Below are positions 26,831-35,727 of a DNA stretch of 64,000 nucleotides, one piece after another. The number at the start of each line of letters is the position of its first letter. The first letter of the stretch is position 1. Both the position numbers and the translations under genes were made by a program. This DNA comes from Marinitoga litoralis (GTDB lineage: Bacteria > Thermotogota > Thermotogae > Petrotogales > Petrotogaceae), in contig NZ_JAFBDI010000002.1 in NCBI RefSeq assembly GCF_016908145.1, forward strand, positions 1-64,000. The letters are read 5' to 3'. The notes under the pieces are model-generated. The model searched no databases, was not told the origin of the DNA, and saw only the letters and a list, made by a program, of their open reading frames with translations.

Positions 26831-27256
26831 TTATTTGGCATATTTTAAAAGAAATTCATAAGCTTCATTTATTTTTTTAAACTGTTCTTCACATTTTTCT
26901 TTATCTTCTTGACATTTATCAGGATGATATTTTTTCGTTAATTCTCTAAATCTCTTTTTTAATTCATCTTTTGTAAAATTTTCCGGAAGATTAAATAAAC
27001 TCCTATAATAATCATATTGTTGTCTTAAGTTATTATATTGCTCTTGTTGATTATAATATCTCCTATTATTTTCATTATAATATCTTCTAGATCTATATGT
27101 ATAAAAACGAACATTTCTAAATAAGAAATATATTGCTAATAAAGCAAATAATAATAAAAGTGGATATCTAAATAATAATATAAAAATTGCACCTATAAAT
27201 CTAAAAATAATTGAAATCACTACAAGCAATCCTATAAACATTAATAATACTTCCAT
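26831..27256 (-). CDS. Membrane-anchored J-domain protein
   Basis: A 141-residue protein with two hydrophobic segments near the N-terminus (LLMFIGLLVVISIIF and FILLFRYPLLLLFALLAIYF), a tyrosine/arginine/asparagine-rich linker, and a C-terminal J-domain. The DnaK-contacting HPD is in KKYHPDK, and INEAYEFLLKYA closes the domain. It should recruit DnaK to the membrane. The order is the reverse of classic DnaJ, where the J-domain is N-terminal. ATG 27256, with GAAGGA upstream, is favoured over a start at 27283. It lies just upstream of the DUF47-pit pair. Confidence 0.8.
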   Translation of the reverse strand: MEVLLMFIGLLVVISIIFRFIGAIFILLFRYPLLLLFALLAIYFLFRNVRFYTYRSRRYYNENNRRYYNQQEQYNNLRQQYDYYRSLFNLPENFTKDELKKRFRELTKKYHPDKCQEDKEKCEEQFKKINEAYEFLLKYAK

Positions 27257-27338
27257 AAAATTCCTTCTTTCATTTGGATTCAATGCTAATATAACATGTT
27301 TATTTTGAATATTTGTTTCTAAAGTTTTTCAATAAAAA

Positions 27339-27359
27339 ATAGGCTCATTAAGAGCCTAT
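27339..27359 (-). terminator. Terminator of the thioredoxin-like gene
   Basis: ATAGGCTC and GAGCCTAT form an 8-bp stem with loop ATTAA, followed by T on the minus strand. The gene's stop (27356-27358) is inside the stem. Confidence 0.8.
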
Positions 27360-27628
27360 GAATTCATAATTGATATATATCTGTCTATAAAAGCTTGTAC
27401 TTCCATCATACCAAAATTTCTATAAAATCTTGTTAATTCTCTATTTTCTTCATCTACAAAAACTAATGTTGGTACGGAAAAAACAAGCATTTGCCCCGAA
27501 ACCTCAGGTTTTTCTTCAATGTCAACATATTCTAATTCAATGTTATTTTCTTTCATTAAATTTTCTACTTTTGGCCATAAACCTTTACAAGTTCTACATG
27601 TTTTATTTGCAAAATAGTATGCCTTCAC
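27356..27628 (-). CDS. Thioredoxin-like protein
   Basis: A 90-residue cytoplasmic thioredoxin-fold protein. The active-site motif CRTC lies at residues 11-14, and VPTLVFVDEE, with the cis-proline, is near 52. It is shorter than thioredoxin because it begins almost at the CxxC. The CRTCK form is more like that of glutaredoxin or small redox carriers. It probably exchanges electrons with disulfides, but partner and donor are unknown. The start follows a GGGGG site, and the stop is embedded in the terminator. Confidence 0.78.
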   Translation of the reverse strand: MKAYYFANKTCRTCKGLWPKVENLMKENNIELEYVDIEEKPEVSGQMLVFSVPTLVFVDEENRELTRFYRNFGMMEVQAFIDRYISIMNS

Positions 27629-27720
27629 TAAATTACCCCCTTTACAAATTTTATTTTCAGGGGGATTTTAACAAATCGACTTTAAATATTAAAGAAAAAT
27701 TGTTAACAAGAATGATTTTT

Positions 27721-28404
27721 TTAAAATTCTATATATTCTCCTGGTTTTAGAATATTACATTTTATCTTTAAACTTTCAACTTTTGTTTTAAAAGCTTTAG
27801 CGTCAGCATTAATAATTTCCCATGTATTATAATGAAAAGGAACAACAATTTTAGGCTCAATCATTTTAGTAGCAAGAATTGCATCTTCAACATCCATTAC
27901 AAAGTTTCCACCAATTGGTAAGAAAGCCAAGTCAATATTCTCTAATTTTAATAATTCCATATCTTTAGTTAAACCGGTATCTCCAGAATGGTATATTTTC
28001 TTATTATCAATTTCTATAACAAATCCACCTGGATTCCCACCATATAATATATTATTTCCTTCAATTATGCCAGAACCATGCAAAGCTGGTGTCATTTTTA
28101 TTGTGCCAAATTCAAATTTTTTTCTACCACCAATATGCATAGGATGTAAATTTTTTAATCCTTTTGAAGCTAAATAATTAATAATTTCAAAATTAGAAAT
28201 AATTACAGCATTAGTTTTTTTTGCTAATTCTATTGTATCCCCTAAATGATCGCCATGTCCATGAGTTACTAATATATAATCTAAATCTTCAAAATCATCT
28301 ATAGATTTGGTTGACTGTGGATTACCTGATAAAAAGGGATCTATTATAATTTTTTTACTTCCTTCTATATATACAACAGCATGTCCAAGAAAATAAACTC
28401 TCAT
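27721..28404 (-). CDS. Metallo-beta-lactamase-fold hydrolase, UPF0173 family
   Basis: A 227-residue zinc-dependent hydrolase fold. Metal-binding residues are HGHGDHLGD near residue 50, a later HSGDTG and the C-terminal PFHYNTW. The short N-terminus [15 protein letters not shown] is typical of UPF0173 proteins. The substrate is not known for most members. The GGAGG site 7 bases before ATG 28404 favours this start over one 18 bases upstream. It follows the CaCA exchanger gene by 27 bases on the same strand. Confidence 0.88.
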   Translation of the reverse strand: MRVYFLGHAVVYIEGSKKIIIDPFLSGNPQSTKSIDDFEDLDYILVTHGHGDHLGDTIELAKKTNAVIISNFEIINYLASKGLKNLHPMHIGGRKKFEFGTIKMTPALHGSGIIEGNNILYGGNPGGFVIEIDNKKIYHSGDTGLTKDMELLKLENIDLAFLPIGGNFVMDVEDAILATKMIEPKIVVPFHYNTWEIINADAKAFKTKVESLKIKCNILKPGEYIEF

Positions 28405-28431
28405 ATTATCCCTCCTCTTCAAAGAATTATC

Positions 28432-29391
28432 CTATCCCAGTCTTATGTTAATAACGACATATATAATATATGATAAAAATAATACTAACCCCTTCCAAAA
28501 TCCGGCTTCTCTTTTTCTAATTAAGAATAATTCTGTTAATAATACAACTCCAACCATATAAATTGCATCAAAAGTAATATTTCTATCTGGAACGATAGGA
28601 TGAATACTTGCAGTAATACCTAAAACAACTAATATATTAAAAGCATTTGATCCTATTAAATTTCCAATTAAAATATCATTAGTTCCTTTCTTGGCAGCAA
28701 TAATACTTGTAACAAGTTCAGGCAAAGATGTTCCTATAGCTATAATAGTTACACCTATTAAAGTTTCTGTTAACCCTAGTATTTTAGCAAAATGAGAAGC
28801 TCCTCTAACTGTAATTTCTCCACCTATTGCTAACATAACTATTCCCAAAATCACAAAAAATATAATTTTATTCCAAGACATTTCTGATTTTTTTGCTTCA
28901 TTTAACTCTTCAAACAATTGCTCTTGAATGTTTTTATCATTTTTTGCCATATTATACATATATGCTATAAAAATTATTAAGTATGTTAATAATATTAAAC
29001 CATCATAGTTTGAAAGTACATTATTCCCATCTAAAAGCATAAATAATAATGTTAAAGAAATTAAAATTACAAAAGGAGTTTCATATAATAAAGTGCTTTT
29101 TGGAATTGTGGTTCTCCTTACCATTAATGATAATCCTAATATTAAAGCTATATTTGTAATATTACTACCAACAACATTACCCAAGGCTATACCAGCTGAT
29201 CCATTTAATGCCGCACTGATACTTACAAATAATTCCGGAGCACTTGTACCAAATGCAACTAAAGTTAATCCTGTAAATAATTCAGAAACTCCAATTCTTC
29301 TAGAAAATCCTACAGAACCTTCAATTAAATAGTCTGCACCTTTAATTAGTAAAACCATACCTAAAACAATTAATACAAGATCTAGTATCAA
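28432..29391 (-). CDS. CaCA-family sodium/calcium exchanger
   Basis: A 319-residue membrane antiporter with two inverted repeats of about five segments each. The alpha-1 motif GTSAPELFVSISAAL (near residue 48) with GNVVGSNITNI, and the alpha-2 motif GTSLPELVTSIIAA with GNLIGSNAFNI, carry the ion-binding Glu and Asn residues. It should export calcium in exchange for sodium or protons. Between the repeats is a charged loop (EQLFEELNEAKK). It overlaps the metallopeptidase-like gene by 4 bases. Confidence 0.92.
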   Translation of the reverse strand: MILDLVLIVLGMVLLIKGADYLIEGSVGFSRRIGVSELFTGLTLVAFGTSAPELFVSISAALNGSAGIALGNVVGSNITNIALILGLSLMVRRTTIPKSTLLYETPFVILISLTLLFMLLDGNNVLSNYDGLILLTYLIIFIAYMYNMAKNDKNIQEQLFEELNEAKKSEMSWNKIIFFVILGIVMLAIGGEITVRGASHFAKILGLTETLIGVTIIAIGTSLPELVTSIIAAKKGTNDILIGNLIGSNAFNILVVLGITASIHPIVPDRNITFDAIYMVGVVLLTELFLIRKREAGFWKGLVLFLSYIIYVVINIRLG

Positions 29392-30194
29392 TTAGTTACA
29401 CCCCTTCCAAAAGAGTTATAAATATTATTAAAATCTTTATCTGATATTATTTCATACTTTAAGAGCTCTTTAATAACAATACTTAAATTATTCAATAACT
29501 TTGGATAATCTAAAATCTTAGAATAAACATTATTCTCTTCTTTTTTCTTATCTAGTAATTCAATATATAACTCATTATCAAATTTTGACAAATATTTTAA
29601 CCTTATAGCTTCACAAATAATTTCTGGCCAAATATCATCAACATTTTCTTTTTTTATAATATATCCAAATGTATAATGAGACAATTCATGTATAATTACT
29701 CCATTTAATATATCTTTCTTTTTTAGAAAAAAATTATTTGAAGGAAGAAAAAATGATTGATTATAATTTAAGTCATATATATATAATTCATTTGGTAATA
29801 TTAAGTCATTTTCATTTAAAAAAGATATAACATTTTTAATGCCTTTTATATTTTTATATTGAGAATAAATAACATGATTACCAATAGTAATTTTTTCAAA
29901 ATCATTTTTATATATAATTATTGCTTTTGTTTTTTTATATCCTAAATTTGAATTATTAATTATTATAGGAATAGTAAAATCCCCTAAATTTACCAAAACA
30001 CTATTTCTTACATCAAATGAATTAAAAATGTCAAATCCTTCAAAATATTCATTATCACTAATAGCACTATATGGAAAAATAGAAAAATTAATAATTTTTA
30101 TATTATTTTCATTTATGATAATAATTTTTATAAAATTAATTATTAGTATTACCAAGAAAAGAGTAAATATCCTTCTGTATTTCCACCTATCCAT
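29388..30194 (-). CDS. Membrane-anchored putative zinc metallopeptidase
   Basis: A 268-residue protein with one N-terminal membrane helix (IFTLFLVILIINFIKIIII) and a zinc-protease motif HELSH near residue 170. A later WPEIICEAIRLKYL could give the third, Glu ligand, as in the peptidase MA-like group. The rest is rich in Asn, Ile and Lys and otherwise not recognised. The AGGAG site before ATG 30194 supports this start even though it overlaps the preceding gene by 46 bases. It is probably an outward-facing protease. Its substrate is unknown and family assignment is by motif only. Confidence 0.6.
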   Translation of the reverse strand: MDRWKYRRIFTLFLVILIINFIKIIIINENNIKIINFSIFPYSAISDNEYFEGFDIFNSFDVRNSVLVNLGDFTIPIIINNSNLGYKKTKAIIIYKNDFEKITIGNHVIYSQYKNIKGIKNVISFLNENDLILPNELYIYDLNYNQSFFLPSNNFFLKKKDILNGVIIHELSHYTFGYIIKKENVDDIWPEIICEAIRLKYLSKFDNELYIELLDKKKEENNVYSKILDYPKLLNNLSIVIKELLKYEIISDKDFNNIYNSFGRGVTN

Positions 30195-30679
30195 GTATTT
30201 TCTCCTAATTTAATTTTTGTTTTACCTAAAATTGGTTGAGTTAAATATAAATAGTTTCCACTTAAAGAGTCGCTATTTACTAATTCAAAATTTGGATTAA
30301 TTATTACATTCAATACATTATTATCATTTTGAATTTCTGAGTTAAGTAGTATTTTTTTACCATCATTTAATTCAAATTCATACGAATTTGTTATTTCTAA
30401 AGCTTCATATGGTTTTTGAATAAATAATTGATATTTTTTTTGATAAGTTTGCGCTGTAATTATAGTGCAATTATTATAATCTGTAATAGCAGATAAGAAA
30501 TCTTCTACTTGTTCTAGTTCTTCGTCATTTAATGAACCATTTTTAAATGGATTTCCGTTAATAAAAAAAAATGATAATTTTTTATGATACACAAAATCCA
30601 TAATACCTTCAATAAACTCAAGATTATCTTCTATTGTGTTTAATGTATTAAATTGTAGAGCTAAAAAATTTAAATTCAT
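30149..30679 (-). CDS. Hypothetical protein, weakly nitrilase-like
   Basis: A 176-residue protein that I do not firmly recognise. Its beginning (FLALQFNTLNTIEDNLEFIE) looks like the first strand and helix of nitrilase-fold amidohydrolases, and the phrase NGNPF stands where the catalytic Glu region would be. I see no Glu-Lys-Cys triad, so if it belongs to that fold it is inactive. The start has a strong AAGGAGG. It overlaps the metallopeptidase-like gene by 46 bases, so the two are translationally linked and may work together. Confidence 0.5.
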   Translation of the reverse strand: MNLNFLALQFNTLNTIEDNLEFIEGIMDFVYHKKLSFFFINGNPFKNGSLNDEELEQVEDFLSAITDYNNCTIITAQTYQKKYQLFIQKPYEALEITNSYEFELNDGKKILLNSEIQNDNNVLNVIINPNFELVNSDSLSGNYLYLTQPILGKTKIKLGENTWIGGNTEGYLLFSW

Positions 30680-30798
30680 AAAATCCCTCCTTAATTATTT
30701 TTATATTTTACAATAGTATTATATCATAGAATATTATTTATTAAGGATATATTTAATATGGATATTATTGTATACTATAAAATTAATGTAAAAAATAG

Positions 30799-30804
30799 TA
30801 TAAT
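30799..30804 (+). promoter_or_regulatory. -10 box of the PspC-ABC operon
   Basis: TATAAT 39 bases upstream of the PspC start. No good -35 is present at the usual distance (TACTAT at best), which fits a promoter that needs an activator. Confidence 0.4.
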
Positions 30805-30842
30805 AATATTGGAAAATCTAAAAAATGCGGAGGGGTGGTTTA

Positions 30843-31226
30843 ATGAGAAAAGAATTATATAGATCTAAGACTGATAAAATGCTTGGAGGAGTATGTGGCG
30901 GATTAGCGGAGTACTTTAATGTTAGTTCAACGTTAGTAAGATTAATATGGTTAGCATTAATATTAATTGATGGAGTTGGATTAATTATATATATAATAGC
31001 TTGGATAGTAATACCTGAAGATTATATCGATGAAAACTTAAAAAGCGAAAAAGAAAATATTCCCGAAGATAATGAAAGAAAAAATATGTTTATAGGATTA
31101 GCATTTATATTGTTTGGTTTTATATTTTTATTAAATAATTTTTTCCCAAATATATTATCTTTTAATGTAATAGTTGGAATTTCATTTTTGGTTTTAGGAA
31201 TATATTTTATTGTTAGGAGGAAATAA
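30843..31226 (+). CDS. PspC-domain membrane protein
   Basis: A 127-residue membrane protein whose first 60 residues are a PspC domain (LYRSKTDKMLGGVCGGLAEYF, split around the conserved Gly-Gly, then a membrane helix ending AWIVIPED). Two more hydrophobic helices follow, of the type seen in LiaI-like proteins. PspC proteins sense envelope stress in phage-shock and Lia systems. ATG 30843 has GGAGGGG upstream. It is the first gene of a six-gene operon ending with an ABC-2 exporter, and the next gene begins 1 base after its stop. Confidence 0.87.
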   Translation: MRKELYRSKTDKMLGGVCGGLAEYFNVSSTLVRLIWLALILIDGVGLIIYIIAWIVIPEDYIDENLKSEKENIPEDNERKNMFIGLAFILFGFIFLLNNFFPNILSFNVIVGISFLVLGIYFIVRRK

Positions 31227-31227
31227 T

Positions 31228-32058
31228 ATGAGGTATTTAGTAGGATTATTTTTTATAATTTTAGGAATATTATTTGTTGTTCAAGGGTTTAACCTTGATT
31301 TAATTTTACGGATAGGGATTAATTTCACTAAATTTTGGCCATTTATATTAATATTTATTGGAATATCAATATTATCAAAAGAATTAAAATGGTTAAAAGG
31401 TATAAATATATTATTAGTAGCTATATTTTTATTATTACTAGTATTTTGGAATTTTAATAAAAATGTTATAGATTTTAATGTTTATAATAATAAAAATTAT
31501 GAAAAAATTGATTTTGAAATACTGCCTGATTCAAATGTTTTAGATTTGTTTTTTGACTTATCTACGCTTAGCTTAGAAATAAATACAGATAATACCTCTG
31601 ATAAAATTTCAGGATATTATTATGGACCTATGTTATTAAATATTGATAAAAAAGATAATGATATATTTTTTAAAAATCAAAAAATTATAGGCAATGGATA
31701 TAAAATATACTTAAATATACCTGAAAAATACTTATATAATATTTATATTGATAGTGGAGTTGCAAATGTAGATTTAAATAATATAAATAATACAATTAAA
31801 ATGTTGTCTATAGATGCGGGAGTTAGTAATTTAAAAGGAAGAATAAATGAGTTTAAAGAAAGTTTTTACTTAGATATTGATAGCGGTGTTACAAAAATTA
31901 ATTTAATACTTCCTAAAAATACCACATATAATTTAAATTATGATGGAGGAATAAAAACTGTTAAAATATCAGATGATTTAATGAAAAATATAGATGCACT
32001 ATTTGAAGGTAATATTGATGCTGGAGTATTAAATATAAATATTGATGCTGAGGAGTGA
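31228..32058 (+). CDS. LiaF-like membrane protein with toastrack domain
   Basis: A 276-residue protein. The first 75 residues hold three membrane segments (LVGLFFIILGILFVVQG, FWPFILIFIGISIL, LLVAIFLLLLVFW), and the rest is a repetitive beta domain with recurring Ser/Asp-Gly-Val steps (DSGVANVDL, DAGVSNLKG, DSGVTKINL, DAGVLNINI). This fits the toastrack/DUF4097 fold of LiaF and related envelope-stress proteins. AGGAGG lies eight bases before the ATG at 31228. It is presumably an inhibitor or sensor paired with PspC; this is inferred. Confidence 0.75.
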   Translation: MRYLVGLFFIILGILFVVQGFNLDLILRIGINFTKFWPFILIFIGISILSKELKWLKGINILLVAIFLLLLVFWNFNKNVIDFNVYNNKNYEKIDFEILPDSNVLDLFFDLSTLSLEINTDNTSDKISGYYYGPMLLNIDKKDNDIFFKNQKIIGNGYKIYLNIPEKYLYNIYIDSGVANVDLNNINNTIKMLSIDAGVSNLKGRINEFKESFYLDIDSGVTKINLILPKNTTYNLNYDGGIKTVKISDDLMKNIDALFEGNIDAGVLNINIDAEE

Positions 32059-32062
32059 TTAT

Positions 32063-32545
32063 ATGAAAAACAGTATATTTGGTGGTTTAATTTTAATATT
32101 ATTAGGATTGTACTTAATAATTTCTAATATAATAGACTTTAATTTAAATTGGAATTATATTTGGCCTGGAATATTATTAATTTTAGGATTTAGATTTGAA
32201 TATCTATATTTTAAATATAAGAAAAATCCTGGTGGATTGGTTCCAGGCAGTATATTAATAACAATAGGAATTATCTTTTATTTATCAGCATTTTTGGGTT
32301 ATGAATCAATGGAGTATTTATGGCCAGGTTTTATACTTGCTCCCGCAATAGGATTATTACAAATGTCTATAGTTACTAAAAAAATAAAAGAATATTTATT
32401 TCCAATAATCTTTTTAAGTGGCCTTTCAATTATATTTTTCCTAGAAGAATTAGTAAAAATTAATATATGGAATTATATTATAGGATTATTGTTTATAGGA
32501 ATCGGAACAAATATATTAATAAAAAGAAGTGATCATGATGAATAA
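32063..32545 (+). CDS. LiaI/LiaF-type multi-pass membrane protein
   Basis: A 160-residue membrane protein with about five hydrophobic segments. Short motifs repeat inside it (WPGILLILG and later WPGFILAP), the pattern of the LiaI-LiaF/DUF5668 membrane region. It lacks a soluble domain. The ATG at 32063 has GAGGAGTGA upstream and starts 4 bases after the preceding stop. Its end overlaps the ABC ATPase gene by 11 bases. It probably forms a membrane complex with its two upstream neighbours. Confidence 0.72.
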   Translation: MKNSIFGGLILILLGLYLIISNIIDFNLNWNYIWPGILLILGFRFEYLYFKYKKNPGGLVPGSILITIGIIFYLSAFLGYESMEYLWPGFILAPAIGLLQMSIVTKKIKEYLFPIIFLSGLSIIFFLEELVKINIWNYIIGLLFIGIGTNILIKRSDHDE

Positions 32546-33437
32546 CATTATAGAAGTAAAAAACTTAAAAAAATATTATGGAAATGTGAAAGCAGTTGAT
32601 GGAATATCCTTTTCTGTTAAAAAGAATGAAATTTTTTCATTACTCGGACCTAATGGTGCTGGAAAAACTACTACTTTAGAAATAATTGAAGGATTAAGGA
32701 AAATGGATGATGGAGAAATAATATATTTTGATAAATATAATTCTCCTGAAGATTTTTATATTAAAGAAAGGATTGGGGTTCAATTACAAAGTAGTTCTTT
32801 TTTGGATAATTTAACAGTTCTTGAAACATTGAAGATGTTTAGTGGATTATACAAAAAATCATATGATGTACAGAAATTAATATCTAAATTTTCATTAGAT
32901 GAAAAAAAGAATTCCAAAGTTAAAGAATTATCAGGTGGTCAAAAACAAAGATTAGCAATAGCTGTTGCTTTAGTAAATGACCCTGAAATAGTATTTTTAG
33001 ATGAACCCACTACAGGTTTAGACCCACAAGCAAGACATATGATATGGGATTTAATTTTAGAATTAAAAAATGAAGGAAAAACTATTATTTTAACTACTCA
33101 TTATATGGAAGAAGCTGAATATTTATCTGATACTATTCATATTATTGATAAAGGGAAAATTATTGCTAAAGGTACTGTAGAAGAATTAATAAGATCATTA
33201 AAAAAAGAGTCTGTTATTATTTTTCAAACTAATAATCCTGAATTGTTCAAAAGTAACTTTAATGGAATCATTTTAGATGACAAAATTGAAATAAGCACTA
33301 ATGATTTAGAAAAAACATTATTTGAAATACTTGAATTTTCTAAGAAAAATGAAATTTCAGTAGATAATATTGTTATAAGAAAACCCAATTTAGAAGATGT
33401 ATTTTTAAGTTTAACAGGACATTCGTTAAGGGAATGA
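32535..33437 (+). CDS. ABC-2 type exporter ATP-binding protein
   Basis: A 301-residue ATPase. It has Walker A GPNGAGKTT (near 40), signature LSGGQKQRLAIA, Walker B IVFLDEPTTGLDPQARH and switch His TTHYMEEAE. A C-terminal regulatory region of about 80 residues follows, typical of CcmA/DrrA-like exporters. Two adjacent ATGs (32535, 32538) could start it. I use the first. It drives the two permeases that follow, forming an exporter for a lipid, peptide or antibiotic-like compound; the substrate is unknown. Confidence 0.9.
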   Translation: MMNNIIEVKNLKKYYGNVKAVDGISFSVKKNEIFSLLGPNGAGKTTTLEIIEGLRKMDDGEIIYFDKYNSPEDFYIKERIGVQLQSSSFLDNLTVLETLKMFSGLYKKSYDVQKLISKFSLDEKKNSKVKELSGGQKQRLAIAVALVNDPEIVFLDEPTTGLDPQARHMIWDLILELKNEGKTIILTTHYMEEAEYLSDTIHIIDKGKIIAKGTVEELIRSLKKESVIIFQTNNPELFKSNFNGIILDDKIEISTNDLEKTLFEILEFSKKNEISVDNIVIRKPNLEDVFLSLTGHSLRE

Positions 33438-33441
33438 TAGT

Positions 33442-34560
33442 ATGAAAAAAATATTAAAACTTTCGTTTTATCAATTTAAAAATGATATAAGAGAATTTGA
33501 TACATTTTTTTGGTCTTTCGTTTTTCCACTAATACTTTTTATGATTTTGGTTTCAATATTTGGAAGTCCGAATGAATTAAATATTAGTGATTTTAATGTA
33601 GGGATAGTATATGAAAAAAATATAAATATACTATCTAAAAGTATATTATCAAAAACTTTTGATAATATGCCAATGAATAAAACAGAGATAAATGATTTAA
33701 ATGAAGCAATAGATAAGTTAAAACATCGCGAATTAGATGCGGTATTATTTATACCTAAAACATTAACTTTAATAAATGACAAAAATCCACAAGTGGATTT
33801 GTATTATGTTGAAGGAAGAAGCAGTTCAAATATATCAAAAGATGTAATTAATATATTTATGGATTATGTAAATATAGAAATGATAAAAAGAGTAAAAAAT
33901 ATAAAAGATGATATTGAAATTGAAAAAGTTTCTATTAGTTCTTTAAGAGAAGAATTTTCATATAAAGACTTTATTTTTCCAGGAATATTAATGCTATCTA
34001 TTATGTCAGTTTCCTTTTTTAATATTCCTTTTAATATTTTATTCTCAAGAGAAAAAGGAGTTAATAAAAGATTTTTATTAATCCCTATAAATGGAGCATC
34101 TTACTTTTTTGCTGTAGTTATTAGTAGTATATTAATGGTTTTAATTTCAAGTGTTTTTGTAGTGATTGAAAGCTTTTTTATGAAAGTTTCAAATAAATTT
34201 TTCTCCATAGAATTTATTGTTTTTTATCTATATTCTTTAATTGTATTATTTTCGATTGGTCTTATATTTGTATCAATATCAAGAAAATTATCAACATCAA
34301 TGGTATTAATAAATATTTTATTTCAAATTTCTATGTTTTTAGGAGGATTATACTTCCCTATATTTAATATACCTTGGATAATAAGATGGTATGTATATAT
34401 TAATCCTGTTACTTATTTAGTAGAAGGAATGAGGCGTTTAGTGGGATTTAATATTGCTCCATTTAGTGATATTTGGATATATATAGTACCAACAATTTGG
34501 TTAATTATATCAATTTTATTATTTTCTTTAAATTATAAGAAGGTGTTAGGATATGAATAA
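33442..34560 (+). CDS. ABC-2 type permease (first of two)
   Basis: A 372-residue permease of ABC-2/DrrB-like exporters. A first membrane helix (FWSFVFPLILFMILVSIFG) is followed by an extracytoplasmic domain of about 130 residues and five C-terminal helices. The NPVTYLVEGMRR segment near the C-terminus is a usual mark of these permeases. It starts 4 bases after the ATPase gene and overlaps the next permease by 8 bases. It likely forms a heterodimer with it. Confidence 0.87.
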   Translation: MKKILKLSFYQFKNDIREFDTFFWSFVFPLILFMILVSIFGSPNELNISDFNVGIVYEKNINILSKSILSKTFDNMPMNKTEINDLNEAIDKLKHRELDAVLFIPKTLTLINDKNPQVDLYYVEGRSSSNISKDVINIFMDYVNIEMIKRVKNIKDDIEIEKVSISSLREEFSYKDFIFPGILMLSIMSVSFFNIPFNILFSREKGVNKRFLLIPINGASYFFAVVISSILMVLISSVFVVIESFFMKVSNKFFSIEFIVFYLYSLIVLFSIGLIFVSISRKLSTSMVLINILFQISMFLGGLYFPIFNIPWIIRWYVYINPVTYLVEGMRRLVGFNIAPFSDIWIYIVPTIWLIISILLFSLNYKKVLGYE

Positions 34561-35611
34561 AATATTTTGGTTATCTAAATATATAACTAAAGAAGCTTTG
34601 AGAAATAAAGCTGAAATATTTTTTACATTATTTTTCCCTTTGATTTTTTTAATTATATTTGGTTTTGTTTTTTTTGATCAATATTCTGATACTTTAATAA
34701 GTGTAGCTATATATACAGAAGATAAAAGTGTTATAGAAGATTTATCTGATGTATATAAAATTATTAATATTAATAATATTGAAGATATTGCAAAAAATAT
34801 AAAAAAAGGAAATTATGATGTTGGAGTAATTGTTAAAGATAATAAAGTTACAATTTATTATGATGAGGCAAATATGAATAATACTTCTTTAATTCAAGGA
34901 TTGGAGCTAAATTTAAAGAAAGCGATATTAAATAGAAAAAATACTATAAAAAATTTTAATTATATAAAAATAAATGAAAAAAATGTTCTTCTTACTAAAA
35001 CTAAAACAAGTTATATTGACTATCTTTTAACTGGAGTAATAGCTATATCCTTATTATCAAATGGAATGTTTTCTGTAATAACAGTTTTTGGAAGATATAA
35101 ACGATTAAATGTTTTAAAAAGATTTATACTTGTTCCAATTAACCCCTATACTTTTGTTATTGGGATAACTTTAACTAGAATATTAATAAGTTTTGCATCT
35201 CTATTAATATTGATTTTTTCTAGTAAAATTATATTTAATCTCTCAATAGTTATTAATTGGCCATTATATCTTTTATTAGCCTTTACATCTACAATTGGAA
35301 TGATGGGTTTTGGATTATTATTTCTATTCTTATTTAAAAAAAGCGAAACAGCCCAAAATGCAGCATCGATATTTTTTTCTTTGATGATGTTTTTTTCTGG
35401 AATTTATTTTCCAATAGAATTTTTACCAAAAACATTTAAGATTATTTCATATATATTTCCAATTAAATATATTGTAGATTCTTTAAGATATATATCAGGG
35501 ATAGAATTAATGGATATAAACATATTTTTATTAATTAATGGCATTATGTTATTTGGAGGTATTTTTCTTTTAGTATATGCATCAAAGAAATTCCTATTAC
35601 CGGAAAAATAA
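34553..35611 (+). CDS. ABC-2 type permease (second of two)
   Basis: A 352-residue permease with the same layout as its neighbour: helix 1 (AEIFFTLFFPLIFLIIFGF), an external domain of about 120 residues, then five helices and FPIKYIVDSLRYISG near the C-terminus. The 8-base overlap with the preceding permease implies coupled translation and a heterodimer. It is the last gene in the PspC-LiaF-ABC operon. No strong terminator is obvious before mnmG. Confidence 0.87.
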   Translation: MNKIFWLSKYITKEALRNKAEIFFTLFFPLIFLIIFGFVFFDQYSDTLISVAIYTEDKSVIEDLSDVYKIININNIEDIAKNIKKGNYDVGVIVKDNKVTIYYDEANMNNTSLIQGLELNLKKAILNRKNTIKNFNYIKINEKNVLLTKTKTSYIDYLLTGVIAISLLSNGMFSVITVFGRYKRLNVLKRFILVPINPYTFVIGITLTRILISFASLLILIFSSKIIFNLSIVINWPLYLLLAFTSTIGMMGFGLLFLFLFKKSETAQNAASIFFSLMMFFSGIYFPIEFLPKTFKIISYIFPIKYIVDSLRYISGIELMDINIFLLINGIMLFGGIFLLVYASKKFLLPEK

Positions 35612-35727
35612 AATTTAGGAAATAATTATTTAATAATTATATTTAAAATTCACAAATTATAATATCAAAAGAAAAAAAATGATAGTATAATAAATAAAAA
35701 TATATATTATTGTATGGAGGGAAATTT

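Noticed and set aside
35612-35727. Terminator between the ABC permease operon and mnmG
   Set aside because: Only weak AT-only pairing (AATAATTAT-type) is visible and it lacks GC pairs, so I do not call it.
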